In this document: positions 7,700-16,098 of the stretch, piece by piece
Position numbering within the stretch: position 1 is the stretch's first letter
Layout: each line of letters begins with the position of its first letter
Assembly (NCBI GenBank): GCA_023393375.1
Contig: JAEWLI010000101.1
Coordinates: forward strand, 1 to 49,054
Source of the DNA: Bacteroidota bacterium
GTDB lineage: Bacteria > Bacteroidota > Bacteroidia > Cytophagales > Cyclobacteriaceae
Length of the DNA: 49,054 bases
Direction of reading: 5' to 3'
Notes under the pieces: generated by a model
What the model saw: the letters and a program-made list of their open reading frames with translations, nothing else
Told to the model about the DNA's origin: nothing
Database searches by the model: none
Program-made: the position numbers and the translations under genes

Positions 7700-9025
7700 T
7701 TAAATTTTATTTTTATTTACTATACTAATTGGTGAATGGAACTTATAGGTACGATATCCAAAAATGGAAATCACAACAAAACAAATTAATGGCAGTATAA
7801 AAGACCACCGGATTGCCGGATAGGATAAAATGGTACCTATGTCTATAATAGCCCCTTGCAAAGGAGGTAACACTGAACCGCCCAGGATCGCCATAATTAA
7901 TCCTGCAGCACCAATTTTTGCATCATCGCCCAATCCTCGTAGCGCAATACCATATATTGTGGGGAACATGAGCGACATACACGCTGAAATACCTACCAGA
8001 CAATATAATCCCGCCATCCCTGGCAATACGATCACACCCAAAGTGAGCAATCCGCCTCCGATGGCCAATAACATCAATAATTTTCCAGGTTGAATAAACT
8101 TTAAAAGGTAGGTGCAAATAAACCTGCTCATTACAAAAATGATCATTGCAGCTATGTTGTACGATTGTGCCCTCGCTTCACTCATTCCCAACTCAAGGGT
8201 GGCATAATGAATGATGAAAGTCCAGACCATAATCTGTGCACCCACGTAAAAAAATTGGGCGATTACACCCTCATAATATCTTTTCTCCTTTAGCAATCGA
8301 TTTACGATCGATCCAATTTTTACAGAATGGTTGGAATCATGTTTCTTGGGCATTTTTTTGATAGCAATCAGAACCAACATACCAATAATTACAATGGCTA
8401 TCATTAAATATGGAAACCTGATGATTTCCAAATCGCTTCTTGTTATGTTGTGCAGTTGATCGACAGGTAATATTGCCCGCTCGTCGGCACTTGCAGGGTT
8501 AAGCTTGGCCAGGATAAGTTGTTGCGCAACGAACATCCCCAACAATGATCCCATTGGATTGAATGACTGGGCAAAATTGAGTCGTTGGGTAGATGTTTCA
8601 TCAGATCCCATAGACATGATATAAGGATTGGCACTTGTCTCCAAAAACGAAAGGCCACATGTAAGAATAAAATAAGCTACTAAAAATGGCCAAAATTGCA
8701 TGATATTGCTTGCAGGATAAAACATTAAAGCACCTGCTGCATATAATCCCAACCCAACTAAAATGCCGGCTTTATAGGAGTATTTTTTTATGAACAAAGC
8801 TGCAGGAAAAGCCATGACAAAATATCCACCATAAAAAGCAAATTGAACCAAGGAGCCTTCAAAATTGCTCATCATGAGAATTCTGGAAAATACTTTTACC
8901 ATTGGATTGGTGATATCATTAGCAAATCCCCAAAGGGCAAAACAAAATGTGATCAAAATGAAAGGAATGATCATTTGACGCGGGAGCATGCTATCCCTTG
9001 GTTTTTCCTTTTCTGCTATTTTCAT
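7700..9025 (-). CDS. FucP-type sugar:H+ symporter (MFS)
   Basis: 441 residues with about 12 membrane helices. Two hallmarks of the fucose permease branch are present: FALWGFANDITNPMV near the N-terminus with Asp37, and LETSANPYIMSMG with Glu129. These correspond to the two acidic residues known to be needed for proton coupling in the E. coli L-fucose permease. The family moves L-fucose, L-galactose, D-arabinose, glucose/galactose or related sugars across the inner membrane. It is first in the operon and has the LacI-type palindrome about 95 bp upstream of its start. A GH95 enzyme elsewhere in the window would release L-fucose or L-galactose, which fits but does not prove the cargo. Specificity remains open because the branch is broad. 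Confidence 0.92.
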   Translation of the reverse strand: MKIAEKEKPRDSMLPRQMIIPFILITFCFALWGFANDITNPMVKVFSRILMMSNFEGSLVQFAFYGGYFVMAFPAALFIKKYSYKAGILVGLGLYAAGALMFYPASNIMQFWPFLVAYFILTCGLSFLETSANPYIMSMGSDETSTQRLNFAQSFNPMGSLLGMFVAQQLILAKLNPASADERAILPVDQLHNITRSDLEIIRFPYLMIAIVIIGMLVLIAIKKMPKKHDSNHSVKIGSIVNRLLKEKRYYEGVIAQFFYVGAQIMVWTFIIHYATLELGMSEARAQSYNIAAMIIFVMSRFICTYLLKFIQPGKLLMLLAIGGGLLTLGVIVLPGMAGLYCLVGISACMSLMFPTIYGIALRGLGDDAKIGAAGLIMAILGGSVLPPLQGAIIDIGTILSYPAIRWSFILPLICFVVISIFGYRTYKFHSPISIVNKNKI

Positions 9026-9118
9026 TTGTTCAACTGTGGTTACATTATTTTAATAATATACTTACCATATTTTGCTGTATTGAGGATAATACCCCTATAC
9101 ATGTTTCTCAAAACCATC

Positions 9119-9136
9119 AATACACACGTGTGTATT
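9119..9136. promoter_or_regulatory. LacI-type operator in front of the symporter operon
   Basis: AATACACACGTGTGTATT is a perfect 18-bp palindrome with a central CG, the form bound by LacI-family dimers. It lies between the lacI stop codon and the symporter start. Its 12-bp core ACACACGTGTGT recurs exactly in front of lacI itself (10166-10177), and I saw no other copy in the window. Confidence 0.8.
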
Positions 9137-9149
9137 ACTTATAAAATTT

Positions 9150-10157
9150 TTATACTGATTCCCTTAATACAATCTTTGTTTTTACTTTATTGATAATAGA
9201 ACTTCCCAATGGGATTTCCTTTTTAATCATCTTGATCATTTGATCATAACAAGTCTCCGCAATCTCCTCTTCAGGTTGGATAATCGAAGTAATGTGCGGG
9301 TCAAGAATTTCCATCATTTCGTTATCACCAAAACCAATCAATGCTATCTCTTTTGGTATTTGGAAACCTAACTCCTTGGCTTTCAATAATGTACCAATTG
9401 ATAATAGCGATGATGAAGTAATAATGGCATCCGGTTCTCCCAGCTCCAACAGACGAATAAATGCTTTTTTCCCATCTTCAATTGTAAACTCTTTATTGAT
9501 GATCAGATAATTTTGATAGCCCATTTTATTTTTGGCCAAAGCATCAATGTATCCCTGCTGTCGGTCACGAAACACATTCAAATGTACAGGCCCGGTAATG
9601 TGAGCGATTTTAGAACGTCCGTTATCAATTAACAATTGGGTAGCGTTAAAAGTGCTTTCGTAATTGTTAACAACCACCATTGGTGTATCTATATCTTCAC
9701 ATACGCGATCAAAAAAGACCAAAGGAATGCCATATTGCCTTAATAATTTAAAATGGTCACTATTAATCGTATTGGTGGCAATTGAGGCTATTACTCCGGA
9801 AAAATTATAGCTTATGATGGTGTTGATTATTTTACATTCTTGTTCAAAATCTTCATTAGATTCAAAAATGGATACCACAAACCCATTTGAATGTGCCTTG
9901 GCAGCAATATGGCTGACTATATCAGTAAAAAAAGCATGCCGAATATTTGGGACAATCAATGCTATGGTGTTATTAAAATTTTCCCTTAAATGAACAGCAT
10001 TCAAATTTACCTGGTAGCCGTATTTTTTGGCCACATCCATCACCCGGATGCGTGTTTCCTCTTTCACAACGGAATCATTACGTAGCGCACGCGAAACAGT
10101 TGAATGATGAACATTCAGCTTTTTTGCTATGTCTTTTATGGTAATTCTTTTTTGCAT
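9150..10157 (-). CDS. LacI/GalR-family transcriptional regulator
   Basis: About 335 residues. The N-terminal helix-turn-helix is classical (ITIKDIAKKLNVHHSTVSRA, then RVMDVAKKYGYQVN with the hinge helix), followed by a periplasmic-binding-protein-like effector domain (TIALIVPNIRHAFFTDIVSH, GVIASIA, LVFFDRV, HITGPVHLN, IITSSSLLSIG, LIGFGDNE). An upstream GTG at 10169 would lie within the 12-bp palindrome; the ATG at 10157 gives the usual short lead-in (MQKRITIKDIA). The gene is followed by the symporter/dehydrogenase/reductase operon, which it very likely represses until a sugar ligand binds. The matching palindromes before both genes support autoregulation as well. The effector is unknown. 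Confidence 0.94.
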   Translation of the reverse strand: MQKRITIKDIAKKLNVHHSTVSRALRNDSVVKEETRIRVMDVAKKYGYQVNLNAVHLRENFNNTIALIVPNIRHAFFTDIVSHIAAKAHSNGFVVSIFESNEDFEQECKIINTIISYNFSGVIASIATNTINSDHFKLLRQYGIPLVFFDRVCEDIDTPMVVVNNYESTFNATQLLIDNGRSKIAHITGPVHLNVFRDRQQGYIDALAKNKMGYQNYLIINKEFTIEDGKKAFIRLLELGEPDAIITSSSLLSIGTLLKAKELGFQIPKEIALIGFGDNEMMEILDPHITSIIQPEEEIAETCYDQMIKMIKKEIPLGSSIINKVKTKIVLRESV

Positions 10158-10165
10158 ACAAAACC

Positions 10166-10177
10166 ACACACGTGTGT
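10166..10177. promoter_or_regulatory. LacI-type operator in front of lacI
   Basis: ACACACGTGTGT, a perfect 12-bp palindrome, ends 8 bp upstream of the lacI ATG. It is identical to the core of the palindrome before the symporter gene. Its place between any promoter and the start codon suggests repression of its own gene. Confidence 0.75.
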
Positions 10178-10351
10178 AAAAATATAAGAAATACTTGTAA
10201 TTGAAAAGATTTTTTAATCTTTTTTGTATACCCTAAGAAAAGAATCCTAATTTTAGTAGCACATGTAAGTTGTTCATTGCAGGCTTGTGAAGTTTGTTTT
10301 CATATTAATAAGGGATTCTAGAACTTAGTGGAATTGAAAGTACACCTTTTT

Positions 10352-13300
10352 TTACAAATGATCAGGGACTTTAAACCCCATAACAAGTATATCATCAATC
10401 TGCTCGACATCCCCTCTCCATTGTTCCAGTTCCTGGTTTAGCTCATGAATTTGATCTTTAGCATGTAAAGCACCTATCTTTTGGAGTAATTCCCTAAATC
10501 TCGGGTACATGTATTTGCTATCCCCCGTACCACCGATCTGGTCAGGGTATCCATCGGAGAACATATAAATGACATCGTCGGGATTGAGCGCAACCTCATG
10601 ATTTTTAAATTTTCCTTTCTGGCTGCCTATTAATCCGATGCTTATAAAATTAGGTTTAATTTGGATCAGGTTTTGATTGCGGAGCAGGTATAAAGGACAT
10701 CCTGCACCTGAATATTGTAGCTTACCTTCGTTGGGACTGATTACACATAAGGCGATTTCCATACCATTATCCTGGCCTTTGTCATATAAGTCTTCCGCAA
10801 ATTCCTTTTGCAATTGATCCAACAAAGCGGCTGCAGTTATTTCACCTTCCAGATTATAAATGGCTTTATTTAAAAGGTGATAACCATTGATTGACATAAG
10901 TGCCCCACTTACGCCGTGCCCAGTACAATCTGCCACAGCTATAATTAATTTGTCATCGATAGCTTCGAACCAATAAAAATCGCCACCCACCACATCTTTG
11001 GGTTTGTAAAATACAAAAAAGTCCGGTAAAAAGTGCCTGATTTCATTTGCGGTTGGTAAAATGGATTTTTGTATAGTTTCCGCTGCCCGAATGCTGTCTT
11101 TTGCATCAGTATAAAGTCTTTCTACTTCAGCTCTTTGCCGATTAATTTCGACATTGGCTTTTTCCAAACGTTTTGCATGATGATTAAGTTCTACATTCAA
11201 ATGTTGCAATTCAGATGTTCTTGATGCCACCTGTTTCTCAAGTTGTTGCTTCTGTACATGAATCAACCTCACCCTGTACAAATATAATCCGTAGGTAATA
11301 CCTCCAATTATTAAAACAATAAGTGTCTGAAACCACCAGGTTGTCCAAAAAGCCGGTTTCACGATAATAATTAATTGAGCTATGTTTTCCGACCATTCTT
11401 CCGCATTGTTTAGCCCCCTTACTTTTAACGTATACTTGTTGGGTTTCAGGTTAGTATAGGTAATTGTTCTTTTGGCTCCTATATTATTCCATTTCTGATC
11501 AAAACCCTCCAAAATATTTGAATAGTGTTTTGTTCGTCGCTTGGAGTAATTGAGCGATGCAAATTCAAAAGAAATAACAGATTCACGGTGAGTAAGCACT
11601 ATCTCATTTGTTTCAGTGATCGACCTTTTCAAAACTGATCCTTTTACACCAATCTCTACCGGTTCATTAAATATTTGAAAATTAGTAAAAACAAGTGGAG
11701 GCTCATAACGGTCAATTTTTATACTATCTGGGTGGAACTCATTAAAACCATTGGTCCCACCGAAAAAGATAACTCCGTCTTTGCTCTTTAAATATGCATG
11801 GGTTTTAAACTCTGGAGCCTGGAGTCCATCGGCAACTCCAAAGTTTTCAAAAGCTTTAGTAGCAACGTGAAACTTTGAAATTCCTCCGTCGGTGCTGACC
11901 CAAAGATTTCCCTTACCATCATCTACTATACCTCGGATATAATTATGTACAAGTCCATTTTCTGTGCCGAAGGCACTAAATTTATTAGTTTTTCTATCCA
12001 AATAATTAAGCTTGTCAGCAGTGCCCACCCAAGGATTATTCAAAGAATCAATAAGTATAGAGGTAACCACATCATTAGATATGGCCTTATTATTTGCAGA
12101 GTCAGTTTGGTAGTGTATAAATTCGCCGGTTCTTCGGTTCAACATATCTAAACCACCACCTACTGTGCCAAACCAAAGATTACCATCATGATCTTCCGCA
12201 ATAGATTGAATTAAATCGCTGATAATAGTATTGGTAGCACTTTTATCAGATCTGTCATAACGAACAAACTGGTCTTTCGCTCTGTCGTACCTATTTACCC
12301 CACCCCAATAAGTCGCTATCCATACAGTTCTTTGACTATCTTCATAGATATAATAGGGATAATTAGAGCTAATTGAATTTTCATCAGAAGGGTTATATTT
12401 ATAATGTGTGTAGGAATTTTTTAATTTATTATATTTGGTCAGACCTTTTCCCCAGGTTCCTACCCATATGTTTTTTTGGCTATCCTCCAAAACCGAAATC
12501 ACATGGTTGCCACAAATGCTATTGGGATTGCCATCCTCGTGCATCAAATAGGTAAAGGTTCCATTTTCCCGGTTAAAAATATTTACCCCCCCTCCATCTG
12601 TCGCTAACAACAGATTGCCTTCAGCATCTTCTCTAATGCAGAAAATGGTATTGTTGTTCAACCCTTTATTTGCAACATCTTGCGTATAATGGATAAACTT
12701 GTTGCCACCTCTGCTATACAAATTTATTCCTCCACTATAAGTCCCCAGCCACATGTCACCGATATTATCTCGATAAATCGCCCAAATTGAATTATTATTT
12801 AAACTGGCCAAGTTATTAGGCTCATGTATATAATTATACCAAGAGCCTTGTTGAGGATCCAATACTAATAAGCCACCATTCTCAGTGCCTACCCATATTT
12901 TTCCTGACAAATCCTCACCGATAGATAAAACCTTATGTTTCGGGAGAGGTCGTCCTTTAGAAAAATCGGAAAAAACTCCAGTCTCTGGATCAAATAGGCA
13001 CAATCCAATATCTGTTCCTATCCAAAGGTTCTTGTTTCTGTCTTCGAAAATATCTGTTACATTATTACTACAAATGGACGTAGGATCATCTGGATGATGC
13101 AAATAGGTTGTAAACTTTAGTGTTTCTCTATCAAACAATTTAAGCCCGCTCTTGGATGTGGCTATCCATAGGTTCCCTTTGTGGTCTTCTATGATATCTT
13201 CAATACTCTGACCTTTTATACTTGCAGAATCGTCTTTACTGGTAGAGTACGCAATAAATTTGTTATTTTTTCTATCAAAAAAATTAAGTCCGCCCACCCC

Positions 13301-13834
13301 ATCCCTTTCTTCTCCCTGGCCCGGCTCATAGTCGCTGTAAGCTCCCACCCACAGATTGTCATCCTTGTCTATATGAATAGATTGTACGGCGTTAGATGAT
13401 AAGTAACCTGCCAAACCAGGTTTTGCTGTGTATCGGACAAATTGCTCTTTTTCCCTATCGAATTTATTTAGTCCGCCATCTAAAGTCGCAATCCATAAAT
13501 TTCCTTGTGAATCTTCCTGAATATCTATGATGTAATTATGGCCAATAGAATGGGGATTTTCATTGTTTTTAAACACCGTGAATTCATAACCATCATAGCG
13601 GTTAAGCCCTTCGAGGGTACCAATCCACATAAACCCACGGCTATCCTGATGAATACACCGCACATGGCTATATGATAATCCTTGTTCCCTGCCGATATGC
13701 TCAAACCTCAATTGCTGCTGTGCATCCGAAAACTTCGGTAGCAGGAAAAGCGTACATAAAAAAAAAGCAATTTTCTTGAACCTTGCCATGGAGCGAAGTG
13801 TTTTTTCGCTACTTCTTCCTGCTAACAATCGCAT
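10352..13834 (-). CDS. Two-component-regulator-propeller sensor with SpoIIE/PP2C phosphatase output
   Basis: 1160 residues. A signal peptide or anchor (FKKIAFFLCTLFLLPKFSDA) is followed by about fourteen Reg_prop blades with the recurring pattern DSxGNLWIGTxxGGLNxFD (residues about 40-760), a Y_Y_Y domain (about 765-825), one membrane helix (about 832-853), a coiled coil (about 860-925) and a SpoIIE-type PP2C phosphatase (about 940-1155). Metal-binding aspartates are visible: Asp952 in VVGGDFYW, Asp969 in ADCTGHG, Asp1094 in SDGYPDQ and Asp1147/1148 in DDILVMGF. The periplasmic half equals that of hybrid two-component systems that sense oligosaccharides, but the kinase and AraC parts are replaced by a phosphatase, the type that dephosphorylates STAS anti-anti-sigma factors. 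No STAS or anti-sigma kinase gene is nearby. The ATG at 13834 has AAGGAG upstream; an ATG at 13789 is an alternative start. Confidence 0.93.
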   Translation of the reverse strand: MRLLAGRSSEKTLRSMARFKKIAFFLCTLFLLPKFSDAQQQLRFEHIGREQGLSYSHVRCIHQDSRGFMWIGTLEGLNRYDGYEFTVFKNNENPHSIGHNYIIDIQEDSQGNLWIATLDGGLNKFDREKEQFVRYTAKPGLAGYLSSNAVQSIHIDKDDNLWVGAYSDYEPGQGEERDGVGGLNFFDRKNNKFIAYSTSKDDSASIKGQSIEDIIEDHKGNLWIATSKSGLKLFDRETLKFTTYLHHPDDPTSICSNNVTDIFEDRNKNLWIGTDIGLCLFDPETGVFSDFSKGRPLPKHKVLSIGEDLSGKIWVGTENGGLLVLDPQQGSWYNYIHEPNNLASLNNNSIWAIYRDNIGDMWLGTYSGGINLYSRGGNKFIHYTQDVANKGLNNNTIFCIREDAEGNLLLATDGGGVNIFNRENGTFTYLMHEDGNPNSICGNHVISVLEDSQKNIWVGTWGKGLTKYNKLKNSYTHYKYNPSDENSISSNYPYYIYEDSQRTVWIATYWGGVNRYDRAKDQFVRYDRSDKSATNTIISDLIQSIAEDHDGNLWFGTVGGGLDMLNRRTGEFIHYQTDSANNKAISNDVVTSILIDSLNNPWVGTADKLNYLDRKTNKFSAFGTENGLVHNYIRGIVDDGKGNLWVSTDGGISKFHVATKAFENFGVADGLQAPEFKTHAYLKSKDGVIFFGGTNGFNEFHPDSIKIDRYEPPLVFTNFQIFNEPVEIGVKGSVLKRSITETNEIVLTHRESVISFEFASLNYSKRRTKHYSNILEGFDQKWNNIGAKRTITYTNLKPNKYTLKVRGLNNAEEWSENIAQLIIIVKPAFWTTWWFQTLIVLIIGGITYGLYLYRVRLIHVQKQQLEKQVASRTSELQHLNVELNHHAKRLEKANVEINRQRAEVERLYTDAKDSIRAAETIQKSILPTANEIRHFLPDFFVFYKPKDVVGGDFYWFEAIDDKLIIAVADCTGHGVSGALMSINGYHLLNKAIYNLEGEITAAALLDQLQKEFAEDLYDKGQDNGMEIALCVISPNEGKLQYSGAGCPLYLLRNQNLIQIKPNFISIGLIGSQKGKFKNHEVALNPDDVIYMFSDGYPDQIGGTGDSKYMYPRFRELLQKIGALHAKDQIHELNQELEQWRGDVEQIDDILVMGFKVPDHL

Positions 13835-13984
13835 ACTTATAAGCTCCTTATACTAACACCCAGAACTGAAATATCTGGCATTGAAGGCTTAATATTACCA
13901 AATTAACAGTTTAGATAAGTGCTAAACAGGGTGATTATCTCTCCTATGTAATATAAATTTAATAATTCATCAATTACTCAATCT

Positions 13985-14004
13985 AAAAATCGTCTTCGAT
14001 TTTT
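13985..14004 (-). terminator. Terminator-like hairpin after the CE1-like esterase/ThuA unit
   Basis: AAAAATCG and CGATTTTT form an 8-bp stem with a four-base loop, about 55 bp beyond the stop of the 14059-15138 gene. The T-rich second arm serves as the U-tract on the minus strand. It separates this unit from the propeller-sensor gene. Confidence 0.55.
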
Positions 14005-14058
14005 TAAAAGCATACTTGTATCCCTGAACTATATGCTTGTAATTAGCATATGAAGCAA

Positions 14059-15138
14059 CTACTCTTTAAAAATCTGCTGTAAGGTTTGTGCCAAGTATTT
14101 TTTACAATTCATCCAGGTATGACCGCCATCATCAATATAAGCTTCCACATTTAACCCCTTTTCTTTAAAAAAAGCAATATTTTGCATTACACTTTCGTAA
14201 AGAAAATCATCAGTGCCCACATTGATTGAAAACAATTTCAATTGATTGTTTACTTCTTCAGCATTGGGAGAATAATTAGAAAAGTTATTCTGAAACTCTT
14301 CAGTAGCAGTAAACGGGGCATATGAACAAATATAGGAAAATTTATCAGTATTGGTCAGCCCAATGTTAAGGGTTTGTCCCCCTCCAACCGAAAACCCTGC
14401 AACTGCCCGGTTTTGGCTATCATTATAAACCGGATAATTCATTTCAATAAATGGGATAATATCTTCTATCACATCATTTGTGAAATGATGCATTGGACTT
14501 GGCCTGACATTGCCATATGGCAATACAATGATCATGGGTTTGGCTTTACCTTGTGCTATAAGATTATCGGCAATAAAGTTGGCGTTCCCAACCTTTGTCC
14601 AGGTTTCATAAGTATCAGAACCACCATGTATCAGGTAAAGTACAGGATATTTTTCTTTTCCATTTACATCAAAACCAGGAGGAGTGTAGACTAGAAGTGG
14701 CCTGGTAACGCCTAATGTTTTAGATTTATAATACCGGTACTGAATCTTCCCATGAGGCACATCCTGAAGTGAGTGAATTAACGGCTCATTGCCAGGAACA
14801 TCAACTATACTGCGCTTAAAACGTTCGTTGGCAAAGATGTTGGCGTTGTTAGGATCAGCAATTTGCACACCATCAACATCAAAACTATATGGATAAATAT
14901 CAGGTGTAACTGGTGGCACTGTAACACTCCACACACCTGATGTATCTTTCACCATGCTCATAGGTTTTTCCAAGAACTCACCACTCAAAGTTACGTTTTG
15001 GGCGTCCCTTGAAAAATACCTGAATGTAATGCTCTTATCTGAGTGGACTTCAGGTGAGCTGATGGATGGCCTTCGCTGTGCTGAAACCTGCAAACTGACT
15101 ATGGTCAATATAAAGAAGATGTAAAGGATTCGATTCAT
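14059..15138 (-). CDS. CE1-like secreted esterase with N-terminal E-set/CBM48-like domain
   Basis: 359 residues: signal peptide (cleavage near VSAQ, residue 20), an immunoglobulin-like E-set domain of the CBM48 type (about 28-115, ITFRYFSRDAQNVTLSGEF and DIYPYSFDVDG), then an esterase-D/CE1 alpha/beta-hydrolase. The nucleophile is Ser250 in AGFSVGGG, the acid is probably Asp310 or Asp311 in NVGTDDF, and the histidine is His340 in DDGGHTWMN. This architecture is shared by Bacteroidota feruloyl and acetyl-xylan esterases. Its function would be to remove ferulate or acetate from arabinoxylan fragments in the periplasm. It is preceded by 24 bp to the ThuA gene and by a paralogous esterase two genes upstream; the two differ by an extra loop after PYGN. 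Exact acyl specificity is not readable. Confidence 0.88.
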   Translation of the reverse strand: MNRILYIFFILTIVSLQVSAQRRPSISSPEVHSDKSITFRYFSRDAQNVTLSGEFLEKPMSMVKDTSGVWSVTVPPVTPDIYPYSFDVDGVQIADPNNANIFANERFKRSIVDVPGNEPLIHSLQDVPHGKIQYRYYKSKTLGVTRPLLVYTPPGFDVNGKEKYPVLYLIHGGSDTYETWTKVGNANFIADNLIAQGKAKPMIIVLPYGNVRPSPMHHFTNDVIEDIIPFIEMNYPVYNDSQNRAVAGFSVGGGQTLNIGLTNTDKFSYICSYAPFTATEEFQNNFSNYSPNAEEVNNQLKLFSINVGTDDFLYESVMQNIAFFKEKGLNVEAYIDDGGHTWMNCKKYLAQTLQQIFKE

Positions 15139-15162
15139 GAATTTCTAATTATGCGTTAAATT

Positions 15163-16098
15163 TCATTGCTTTGATTGTATAAATTTCTCTTCAGGCATAA
15201 GGCTTAGAGAGGATTTAGTTGGGAAATTTTCAGGAACAGGATAAGTTACTTTACCCGTGCCCAACCACTCTGTTGCCCTAATTACAGTAGTATGATATCC
15301 GATACATCGATAAGCAGGTGGATAAATTTCACCTTCCCAGAGATGTCCAAGACTTGAGTTATAAACCCGACCTTTGCCATAATTTACCACCCATTCAACC
15401 GGCCACATTCTTTTGGTGCTGGTACTGTCATAGGCATATGACAATATGGTGATGTTTTCAGCTGCCCCACGAGGAAAATAGTAGACTTCTGTATTGGCGG
15501 TTTGCCACTTATCTGGATAACCTTTATTAATTGGATGTTCCTTATATTTTTGAATAACTGCATTGAATCTCTCGCCGTGGCCTGTACTTTCACCTTCTCC
15601 CGGTGAATACCGGATGATATTTTTCTTGTTATTTATTTCAATTGCATGCCCTATTGACTGGTCTCTCCAGCCAAGCCCGATCATTTTGTTGTACTCCTCC
15701 CATTGTGGAAAAGCGTTGTTGGCTGAATGTAAAATATATAACCCACCTCCTTTTTTTACATAATTTTCCAGTTTCTTTTCTACTGCTGATGGCCACCTCA
15801 AATGAGGTTCCCAAATATTATTAGTATTTTGAACTACTACTGCATATTTGTCGAAAGATGGGTTCCATTCTTTTACTGCCAAACTATCAGTAGGGATTGT
15901 GGAAACTTCAACTTCAAACAGACCGCTATTTTCTAGCATCCATTTAGTTACCTTAGTCGTTTGCTGCCAATCATGATTGCTAAATCCATCCACAATCAGG
16001 ACAGGAATGCGTTTTTCTTTTTGCGCATTCACTTTAAGATTTATTGCGAGACACAAGGTCAGGCATAAAATAAAAGGTGATACCAAGGGAAATTTCAT
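15163..16098 (-). CDS. ThuA-domain secreted protein
   Basis: 311 residues with a signal peptide (NLKVNAQ) and a ThuA-like, class-I-glutamine-amidotransferase-like domain: IPVLIVDGFSNHDW, YVKKGGGLYILHSANNAFPQW, WRDQSIGHAIEI and the final GKGRVYNSSLGHLWEGE. The start codon overlaps the stop of the upstream esterase gene by 4 bp (ATGA), so the two are translationally coupled. ThuA-fold proteins are common in polysaccharide loci of Bacteroidota, where some have been proposed to act on or bind carbohydrates, but no reaction is established for this type. The cysteine nucleophile of true amidotransferases is not evident. Sitting between two CE1-like esterases, it probably works on the same substituted xylan fragments; that is inference. 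Confidence 0.85.
   Translation of the reverse strand: MKFPLVSPFILCLTLCLAINLKVNAQKEKRIPVLIVDGFSNHDWQQTTKVTKWMLENSGLFEVEVSTIPTDSLAVKEWNPSFDKYAVVVQNTNNIWEPHLRWPSAVEKKLENYVKKGGGLYILHSANNAFPQWEEYNKMIGLGWRDQSIGHAIEINNKKNIIRYSPGEGESTGHGERFNAVIQKYKEHPINKGYPDKWQTANTEVYYFPRGAAENITILSYAYDSTSTKRMWPVEWVVNYGKGRVYNSSLGHLWEGEIYPPAYRCIGYHTTVIRATEWLGTGKVTYPVPENFPTKSSLSLMPEEKFIQSKQ

Noticed and set aside
10204..10223. AAAAGATT/AATCTTTT hairpin upstream of lacI
   Set aside because: A weak, AT-rich stem between the propeller-sensor stop codon and lacI; it could terminate the sensor transcript, but stability is too low to list as a feature.
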